IMG/VR virus record: IMGVR_UViG_3300005098_000009
Coordinates: 1 to 24,181 of that record
Source of the DNA: a virus
Reading direction: 5' to 3' (one strand)
DNA: 24,181 bases
Part shown: in pieces, positions 20,043-24,181 of the stretch
Position numbering within the stretch: the first letter of the stretch is position 1
How the letters are laid out: each line of letters opens with the position of its first letter
The notes under the pieces: model-generated
Seen by the model: only the letters and a program-made list of their open reading frames with translations
What the model was told of the DNA's origin: nothing
The model's database searches: none
Program-made: the position numbers and the translations under genes

Positions 20043-21023
20043 TTACCATTTATCGTAATAATTCCCCTTTCCTAACCTTTGCCATTTATCCGAATCAGTC
20101 TTGTATTCATCATTCCAGCGCTCTTGCTTTAGCCAGTTGTGCGCCAAAAGTATGTAACGATTTTCGATCCCGTGTTTTTTGACAAATTCAGCGTATTTTT
20201 TAGCTCCCTCGATTATTTTGTTCACATCTGTGGTGAGTTTTGCTTTCTCAAAAGCCTTAATAGCTAATTTTTTAGCTTCTTTACGAGGATAGTATTCCCA
20301 GAATCGGGCAAAGTCTTCTGTGTAGGTAGGTCTCCCTGGTCCAGATTTTCTTTTTTTCTTTTTGTCAGGAAGGTCTATTTGGACCTTTTTCTTTTTTGCT
20401 GTGTCTCTGTTATTAATATTATTATTTATATTTCTAAATAAGCTTTTAATAACTAATATTACATTGTTATCTAAGCTACTAAGTATATCTATATTATTAT
20501 TACAGACTCTCACGATTTTGGGGGGGACATATTGTCCTGAGGACATATTGTCCTCTGATTTCTTACAAACCGTTGATTTTACTTTATTTAGGGCGAGGAC
20601 ATATTGTCCTCCGTCGAGGACATATTGTCCTTTGCTGAGGACATATTGTCCCTCATTTTTCAACAAAGTATTGATATTACTTGATTTTTCACGAGGACAT
20701 ATTGTCCCTTTCCTCGAGGACATATTGTCCTCAACTGAGGACATATTGTCCCTCGGCAAGGACATATTGTCCTTCTCATTAAGGACACATTGTCCTCTAA
20801 CTGAATCTTTGATTATCCACCCCCTATTAATAAACTCAGGTATAATAGAATTAAAAATCTTCCGAACTTCGGACTTCATTCTGCCACCAAGTTTCTTCAA
20901 TGCTCCCCAGTCTACTTCATTGCCGTTGTAGCGCCTTATCAAGTTTATCAATGCGAGTTTCTGGGCATTTGTCAGATTTAAAAGCATGATATAGTCTATA
21001 ATTTTCTCATAATCTTTTACCAT
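20043..21023 (-). CDS. Phage replication initiator with internal iteron origin
   Basis: This 326-residue protein has three parts. Residues 1-75 look like a winged-helix DNA-binding domain (LTNAQKLALINLIRRYNGNE, IIPEFINRGWIIKD). Residues 76-170 are a low-complexity linker encoded by the iterons, with recurring peptides DNMSS and GQYVL in two frames of the repeat. The C-terminus (FARFWEYYPRKEAKKLAIKA, then HNWLKQERWNDEY) is the F-W-x-x-Y-P-x-K ... W-L-x-x-x-R-W domain found at the end of many phage initiators that contact the helicase loader. An initiator that binds repeats within its own gene is known from lambda O and relatives. It overlaps its upstream neighbour by 17 bases. Confidence 0.85.
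   Translation of the reverse strand: MVKDYEKIIDYIMLLNLTNAQKLALINLIRRYNGNEVDWGALKKLGGRMKSEVRKIFNSIIPEFINRGWIIKDSVRGQCVLNEKDNMSLPRDNMSSVEDNMSSRKGTICPREKSSNINTLLKNEGQYVLSKGQYVLDGGQYVLALNKVKSTVCKKSEDNMSSGQYVPPKIVRVCNNNIDILSSLDNNVILVIKSLFRNINNNINNRDTAKKKKVQIDLPDKKKKRKSGPGRPTYTEDFARFWEYYPRKEAKKLAIKAFEKAKLTTDVNKIIEGAKKYAEFVKKHGIENRYILLAHNWLKQERWNDEYKTDSDKWQRLGKGNYYDKW
20401..20800. other. Probable replication origin
   Basis: The iteron array (20525-20795) adjoins a very AT-rich stretch (20407-20518) within the same coding sequence, for example ATTAATATTATTATTTATAT and TATCTATATTATTATTACAG. This is the standard composition of initiator binding sites plus an unwinding element, as in lambda-type origins. 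In the protein the AT-rich part encodes an Asn/Ile-rich linker (NNIDILSSLDNNVIL, NINNNINNRD). The origin role is inferred from structure and location. Confidence 0.75.
20525..20795. repeat. Ten iterons, GGACATATTGTCC, with dyad symmetry
   Basis: The 13-bp unit GGACATATTGTCC occurs nine times exactly, with first bases at 20525, 20541, 20597, 20618, 20639, 20695, 20718, 20739 and 20760. A tenth copy with one change (GGACACATTGTCC) starts at 20783. The unit is an inverted repeat GGACA-N3-TGTCC, often flanked by A and T to make AGGACA/TGTCCT. Most centre-to-centre distances are 21-23 bp, two helical turns, so bound initiator dimers would stack on one face. There are three clusters: two, three and five copies. 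Confidence 0.95.
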
Positions 21024-21312
21024 TTTTCACAAGCCAGTTAGTTATGTCATCTATTAACTGTTCGGTCATGAAGATATACCTATCGGGATACTCAAGATGT
21101 GAAGTGCCTAAGCTTTCTAATGCGTTTAGGCACTTTATTAGATTGAACTTCTTTTTCCGTTGTATTTCTTCAACGATTTTCCAAGCGGGGAAAAGCTCCC
21201 TCTTGAGCCTCTTAAATCGCCTCAAAAGGTTAAGAGGGAGCTTCTCATCGCTCGCCAAAGTCTTCAGGATTAAAATGTTAGCCAAGAGTGTCTTCTCTTG
21301 TCCGTTTACCAT
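21007..21312 (-). CDS. Small early protein of unknown function
   Basis: The 101-residue product is basic and helical (LLRRFKRLKRELFPAWKIVE, EEIQRKKKFNLIKCLNALES), ending in MTEQLIDDITNWLVKNGKRL. No motif is recognised. Its ATG overlaps the stop of the ERF gene (ATGGTAA) and its 3' end overlaps the initiator start, so it is translated as part of the ERF-initiator set. The R/K content and location suggest a DNA-replication accessory role, which is only inference. Confidence 0.6.
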   Translation of the reverse strand: MVNGQEKTLLANILILKTLASDEKLPLNLLRRFKRLKRELFPAWKIVEEIQRKKKFNLIKCLNALESLGTSHLEYPDRYIFMTEQLIDDITNWLVKNGKRL

Positions 21313-22457
21313 GGCACGACTCTCCTCTTTTCCTCAAGTTCCGCTAAGATAAGTAGTTTCTCATCTTGGCTAAGGTCTTTGTAACTTTCAACTTTTCTAC
21401 CGAGTATTTCGGAAAATAACTTTAATCTTTCGTCCCTATCTTTGATTCCAAGACCGTTGAGGAGTGCGAAAATCTTTTTCCTCAAACGGTCTTCTGTCTC
21501 CTCTTTTGATTCCGATGATTCCGCTTCTTCAGCTTCTTCTACAGTTGTTACCTCTTGTTTTTGATTCTTGGGAGCTACTATATAGGGGAAAATTTCTTTA
21601 TCTTGCCAGCTTGTGAATTTTTCGTAGGTATCTTTATATTCCTCATCTCCTTGCAAATATTTTATAACAGCAAGAAGTCTATTAATAAGAATCTTGACAT
21701 CTTTTTGACTTTTCAGATTCTCGGTAAGCCTTTTAGTTTCAAAATCAGTCAAATTTTGTAAATAGGCAGGCTCTTCTCGTGGGAATTGCTTTTTGGTGAT
21801 TTTATAAACCAAGCTTCTTATATACTCTTCTTCACTCTTTGTTATTTCTTTATGATTTTTTACAGAATTTTCAACACCATTTTTTACAGGTTCAGTTTTT
21901 ACAGTTTCCACAAGTATTTGCTCGTTGTCTTCATCAGCCACTATAATACCCAGCAAACTGCACAAAGTATATCTTTTCGCATAAGTTATCGTGGCTCCTA
22001 AACGCTGTATATCGTTCATGAATTTGGTCTCATGAATTTTGGTTCGGAAAGTTACACTTTCGGAATGCCCTTGTTGGTGTGTTACAACACAAGTTACCTC
22101 AATTGAGCCGTCTTCATAACTTTTTTGTTTCCAATGATAACTGAAACCGTGCTTGACTAATAGCGGTTTGATTTCTTTAAGTATATCCTCAAGAGGGGCG
22201 TATTTGAATCGCAAACTACCATCCTGATTGTAAACCTCTCTTGTCTTTTGTATTATGGGCAGTTCTTTTTGCAGTTCGGAAAGTGCGTTGAAATAGGCTT
22301 GGCGGGCTTTCTCTTGCGCTACTTTATTGCGCAAGTCTATAAGGCGCTCTAAAACATCAACAGACATCTTTTCCTCAACGACCCGCTCGATAAGATTTTG
22401 AAACGGGTCGCCTTTCACCATAGTGCTTTTGTCCTTGCGCTGAATTTCTGTTGACAT
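21306..22457 (-). CDS. ERF-type single-strand annealing recombinase
   Basis: The 383-residue protein carries the ERF domain in its first 175 residues: QAYFNALSELQKELPIIQK (53-71), KYAPLEDILKEIKPLLVKHG (85-104), then VTCVVTHQQGHSESV and GATITYAKRYTLCSLLGI (154-171) with DEDNEQ after it. These are the hallmarks of ERF annealing proteins. The C-terminal 200 residues are charged, with an acidic run (EEAEEAESSESKEETEDRLR), and probably bind partners such as SSB. It would anneal strands in recombination-dependent replication or genome circularisation. A strong ribosome binding site (AACAAGGAGGTCAAA) marks the start. The family is usually 200-300 residues, so this one is long. Confidence 0.9.
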   Translation of the reverse strand: MSTEIQRKDKSTMVKGDPFQNLIERVVEEKMSVDVLERLIDLRNKVAQEKARQAYFNALSELQKELPIIQKTREVYNQDGSLRFKYAPLEDILKEIKPLLVKHGFSYHWKQKSYEDGSIEVTCVVTHQQGHSESVTFRTKIHETKFMNDIQRLGATITYAKRYTLCSLLGIIVADEDNEQILVETVKTEPVKNGVENSVKNHKEITKSEEEYIRSLVYKITKKQFPREEPAYLQNLTDFETKRLTENLKSQKDVKILINRLLAVIKYLQGDEEYKDTYEKFTSWQDKEIFPYIVAPKNQKQEVTTVEEAEEAESSESKEETEDRLRKKIFALLNGLGIKDRDERLKLFSEILGRKVESYKDLSQDEKLLILAELEEKRRVVPW

Positions 22458-22698
22458 TTTGACCTCCTTGTTTGAGGTTTATGTCCACACGATATTTTTC
22501 CAGCCAATTAAGAATGTCTTGCTTGCGAAATCGGACGGTCTTGGGCGGGATAAAATAATGCGGAATGCCTAATTTTAAATAAATCCTGCGGAAATACGCA
22601 TAGCTAAAACCTAAAAGTTGCGCTGTTTGTTTTAAGGTTAGGAATTCATTGGTGAGGATTTTTCCCTTGACTTCTTTGGAGCTTTGCCCTATTTTCAT
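22375..22698 (-). CDS. Excisionase-like helix-turn-helix protein
   Basis: The 107-residue protein has a MerR/excisionase-type winged HTH: FLTLKQTAQLLGFSYAYFRR (19-38), then KTVRFRKQDILNWLEKYRVD (about 53-72), the pattern of excisionase-family DNA-binding domains. Such proteins steer integrase to excision or act as small regulators. No integrase is in the window. The last 28 residues overlap the ERF gene by 83 bases and look non-conserved (Arg, Gln, Gly-rich). A 45-bp stem-loop lies in its leader and no good ribosome binding site is seen before the ATG. Confidence 0.7.
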   Translation of the reverse strand: MKIGQSSKEVKGKILTNEFLTLKQTAQLLGFSYAYFRRIYLKLGIPHYFIPPKTVRFRKQDILNWLEKYRVDINLKQGGQNVNRNSAQGQKHYGERRPVSKSYRAGR

Positions 22699-22716
22699 TT
22701 TAGCCGTCTACTTTGG

Positions 22717-22761
22717 GGGAGCTGCCGCTAACCTTTCACCTCGTCGATTTTGGCAGCTCCC
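22717..22761. other. Stem-loop in the leader of the excisionase-like gene
   Basis: A perfect 10-bp inverted repeat GGGAGCTGCC (22717-22726) and GGCAGCTCCC (22752-22761) flanks a 25-base loop. On the minus strand the loop contains GACGAGGTGAAAGG, a strong Shine-Dalgarno-like segment followed at once by a stop. On the plus strand the repeat is followed by TTTATTTTT, so it could also stop transcription coming from the left. It lies 19 bases before the excisionase-like ATG and may control that gene. Confidence 0.5.
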
Positions 22762-22785
22762 TTTATTTTTAACCTACAATTTTCA

Positions 22786-22819
22786 AATAAAAACCCCGCC
22801 TGCATTGCGACAAGCGGGG
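22786..22819 (-). terminator. Intrinsic terminator after the first early genes
   Basis: On the minus strand a GC-rich stem (GCGGGG at 22814-22819 pairing with CCCCGC at 22794-22799) with a 14-base loop is followed by TTTTTATTT (22786-22793 region). It lies eight bases beyond the stop of the 112-residue gene. It separates the two most promoter-proximal leftward genes from the excisionase-ERF-replication genes, so it could be a site for partial termination or antitermination. Confidence 0.75.
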
Positions 22820-22826
22820 CATGTTT

Positions 22827-23165
22827 TCATTCTTTAATAACTCTCTTAATTTCTTCTTGAAGCTCAACTTCAGGATTAAGGCAGAAAATTATTAACCTCG
22901 CCTTTTGAGTTACTTCATAATTTGGGTAGGTCCCTACAGTTTCCCATTCATTAACCGCTACAATATAATTTTCGGTTTTAAATAGAATTTTTAATAAATC
23001 ATAAGTTGTGCATTCTCTTAATGTATTTCCCGACCTTGCACACCATTCATCTCCTGGCTTTGCTTCAATTAAATCCTGCCAGGAGATAAGAATCTCCTCA
23101 CCTTCACCATTGTAGTCGTGTGCGCTTAATTCAAACGCCGGCTTTTGCTGAATGATTTCTACCAT
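22827..23165 (-). CDS. Early protein of unknown function, 112 residues
   Basis: The protein is acidic with alternating strands and helices (EEILISWQDLIEAKPGDEW, TTYDLLKILFKTENYIVAV, then ARLIIFCLNPEVELQEEIKR). No family is recognised. It has a strong ribosome binding site (CAAGGAGGACAAG). It is the second gene from the leftward early promoter and is followed directly by an intrinsic terminator, a position often held by regulators or anti-host proteins. That role is only suggested by position. Confidence 0.6.
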   Translation of the reverse strand: MVEIIQQKPAFELSAHDYNGEGEEILISWQDLIEAKPGDEWCARSGNTLRECTTYDLLKILFKTENYIVAVNEWETVGTYPNYEVTQKARLIIFCLNPEVELQEEIKRVIKE

Positions 23166-23187
23166 CTTGTCCTCCTTGTGTTTTTAA

Positions 23188-23598
23188 CTAAACCTTACAA
23201 CCATACTTTTCTTGCCGACCGTCCAACATATTTAATATACGGACGGTCTTCTTTAAAGATAACGCACTCGACCTCGGCAAAAGCCGAGTTTTTGCAGGCT
23301 TTTCTGGCGATCTGGCGACTTTTATCGCCTCTTTTTCTGAGGAGAATTCGCCAAGCTCGGCTTTTGCCCCGAACTGATACATAACAACTGCAAATTTTTT
23401 ATCAGACATTTCGCCCTCCCTGTTGAGGTTAATGTCTTTTAGGAAATCATCCAAATCTTTTTCGTAGCCGTGTGCTTTAAAGATTCCCCGTAAAATATTA
23501 ACATTCTTTTCGGGACTTTCCCAAAATGCTCTAAACTCTTGTTTTAGATTTTCAGGAAGTATCGCCTCAAGGATTCTGACTTTTTCTGTTGCGTTCAC
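23188..23598 (-). CDS. First leftward early gene, carrying a frameshift near its 3' end
   Basis: The start is GTG at 23598 with a strong ribosome binding site (AGGGAGGGCAAA). The 136-residue frame reads as a helical first part (LEAILPENLKQEFRAFWESP, DDFLKDINLN). An in-frame internal ATG at 23408 has a near-identical ribosome binding site (CAACAGGGAGGGCGAA) and begins MSDKKFAVVMYQFGAKAELG, a likely small alpha/beta domain. After EAIKVAR the frame becomes odd (SPEKPAKTRLLPRSSALSLK). The cause is an 8-bp tandem duplication at 23303-23318. With one copy it would read EAIKVARKACKNSAFAEVEC then VIFKEDRPYIKYVG and stop at 23195, a far more protein-like ending. The function is unknown. Confidence 0.7.
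   Translation of the reverse strand: MNATEKVRILEAILPENLKQEFRAFWESPEKNVNILRGIFKAHGYEKDLDDFLKDINLNREGEMSDKKFAVVMYQFGAKAELGEFSSEKEAIKVARSPEKPAKTRLLPRSSALSLKKTVRILNMLDGRQEKYGCKV
23303..23318. repeat. Frame-shifting 8-bp tandem duplication in the first early gene
   Basis: TCTGGCGA occurs twice in direct succession on the plus strand (23303-23310, 23311-23318). Eight is not a multiple of three. Removing one copy changes the downstream translation from a low-complexity tail to a strand-helix pattern rich in conserved-type residues and moves the stop from 23188 to 23195. Confidence 0.85.
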
Positions 23599-23645
23599 TT
23601 TGCCCTCCCTGTTTTTTTGTTTGCTTTTTTAAAGAACCCGATATA

Positions 23646-23674
23646 ATAATAATTGCGCAAAAATAGTTTGTCAA
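23646..23674 (-). promoter_or_regulatory. Leftward early promoter
   Basis: On the minus strand TTGACA (23669-23674) and TATTAT (23646-23651) are separated by 17 bases, near-perfect sigma70 boxes. The spacer contains the palindrome TTGCGCAA (23653-23660), a possible operator. The predicted start near 23638 gives a leader of about 40 bases before the GTG at 23598. This would drive the leftward early genes. Confidence 0.75.
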
Positions 23675-23703
23675 GAAAAAAATTAAAATTTTAGCTTCAA
23701 AAA

Positions 23704-23728
23704 GTAACATTTTGCTTAAAAATGTTAC
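23704..23728. promoter_or_regulatory. Palindromic operator before the repressor gene
   Basis: GTAACATTTT (23704-23713) and AAAATGTTAC (23719-23728) form a perfect 10-bp inverted repeat with a 5-bp centre. It lies 11 bases before the preferred repressor start and about 30 bases behind the leftward -35 box. Such a site is the expected target of the HTH repressor for autoregulation. Binding is inferred. Confidence 0.65.
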
Positions 23729-23739
23729 ATCAAAAAAAT

Positions 23740-24156
23740 ATGCCGAATGTAAATAAAATTTGGGGCGAAAATCTGGTTCTTCTAAGGCAGATATTAGGCA
23801 TGAACGCAAGAGGAAAGCCTTACAAGACTGAAGAATTCGCCGTTATTTTGGGAGTTTCACGCCTTACTCTATACCGGTGGGAAAGAGGGAATGTGCCACC
23901 AAAGAGAAAACTTGAAAAATTAGCTAATTATTTTTCTATTCAGTTAGGAATTACAATAACACCAGCAGATTTGCTAAATGAAGATTTAAAAAAGAGAATC
24001 AAGGTAACTTTTAAAGAAGAGAAGCCGAAACAAAGTAAAGAAACTAAAATCAAGTTATTAAAAGACCTTGAAATTTTTGCTCGGGGAAATTTAACACAAG
24101 AGGATTTGGAAAAGCTTGTCAAGATAGCCAAAATATTAAGAGGAAAGGAGGATTAA
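23740..24156 (+). CDS. HTH-type phage repressor (CI/Cro-like)
   Basis: The only early gene on the plus strand. From ATG at 23740 the product has 138 residues; an in-frame ATG at 23722 lies inside the palindrome and is less likely. The N-terminal 60 residues are an XRE-family helix-turn-helix (ENLVLLRQILGMNARGKPYK, TEEFAVILGVSRLTLYRWER, GNVPPKRKLEKLANYFSIQL), with the classic V-S-x-x-T-L-Y-R-W-E recognition helix. The C-terminal half is charged and helical (KRIKVTFKEEKPKQSKETK, LTQEDLEKLVKIAKILRG), probably for dimerisation; there is no LexA-type peptidase domain. No ribosome binding site is seen. It diverges from the lytic operon and so is the likely lysogeny switch. Confidence 0.8.
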   Translation: MPNVNKIWGENLVLLRQILGMNARGKPYKTEEFAVILGVSRLTLYRWERGNVPPKRKLEKLANYFSIQLGITITPADLLNEDLKKRIKVTFKEEKPKQSKETKIKLLKDLEIFARGNLTQEDLEKLVKIAKILRGKED

Positions 24157-24157
24157 C

Positions 24158-24181
24158 ATGAAGCCTATGAGCAAAAAAGAC
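24158..24181 (+). CDS. Start of a second rightward gene (partial)
   Basis: An ATG at 24158 has an excellent ribosome binding site (AGGAAAGGAGGATTAAC), two bases after the repressor stop. Only MKPMSKKD is visible before the window ends. It is co-transcribed with the repressor. The function cannot be judged. Confidence 0.6.

Noticed and set aside
20525-20795. Possible CRISPR array
   Set aside because: The repeat is only 13 bp with 3-43 bp between copies, lies inside a coding sequence and most copies are two helical turns apart; this is an iteron array.
20362-20931. 189-codon plus-strand frame opposite the initiator
   Set aside because: It is the antisense of the iteron array; its Cys/Pro/Ser repeats come from the palindromic repeats.
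23273-23293. CTCGGC-AAAA-GCCGAG hairpin followed by TTTTT on the plus strand, terminator-like
   Set aside because: It lies inside the first leftward early gene in the antisense direction and no rightward transcript is expected here; a coding origin is simpler.
23567-23809. 80-codon minus-strand frame across the control region
   Set aside because: It spans the promoter, palindrome and the start of the repressor in antisense, with no ribosome binding site.

Overview
The window is one continuous block of a tailed-phage genome, read as a temperate siphovirus or prophage. Nearly all genes lie on the minus strand. They run from an early control region at the right edge to the tail tape measure gene at the left edge. 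Heads are of the Mu/lambda mixed type: HTH small terminase, Terminase_3-like large subunit, portal fused to a Mu gpF domain, Mu I-type protease with scaffold, lambda D-like decoration protein, gpE-like capsid, gp36-like and virion-morphogenesis proteins. The tail is long and non-contractile, judged from the tail-tube gene, a G/GT frameshift chaperone pair and the tape measure. The DNA is AT-rich, proteins are K/E-rich and most genes carry a strong AGGAGG-type ribosome binding site. The one plus-strand gene in the middle encodes a secreted protein with a type IX secretion (T9SS) type C-terminal domain. I therefore infer a host in the FCB group or a related candidate phylum that uses Shine-Dalgarno signals (WOR-3-like is a guess). 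No integrase, tRNA or attachment site is seen.

Layout from right to left. 23600-24181: divergent control region with a leftward sigma70-type promoter, a 25-bp palindrome and a rightward HTH repressor. 19491-23598: early genes including an excisionase-like HTH protein, an ERF annealing protein, a replication initiator with ten iterons inside its coding sequence, and Gp157. 13735-19494: a DnaC-like loader, many small proteins of unknown role, a RuvC-like resolvase and two YopX proteins. 12950-13729: two interlocked consensus promoters, one driving the T9SS-type cargo gene rightward and one driving late genes leftward. 9841-12950: terS, ParB-like, glycosyltransferase-like and terL genes, overlapping each other. 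1-9828: head and tail genes.

The most unusual observation is a set of four perfect short tandem duplications (7, 8, 10 and 13 bp). Each has a length that is not a multiple of three, and each changes the reading frame of a gene. They truncate the tape measure, garble an early protein, split the protease from the scaffold and fuse a RuvC resolvase to the next gene. In every case, removing one copy in silico gives a more sensible gene arrangement. They may mark a decaying or variable prophage, an unusual mutational process, or a sequence artefact.

Other points of interest are a U7 slippery site that explains an ATG-less second frame in the tail chaperone, a branched RNA fold just after the capsid gene, and two very short genes (23 and 34 codons) with strong ribosome binding sites.
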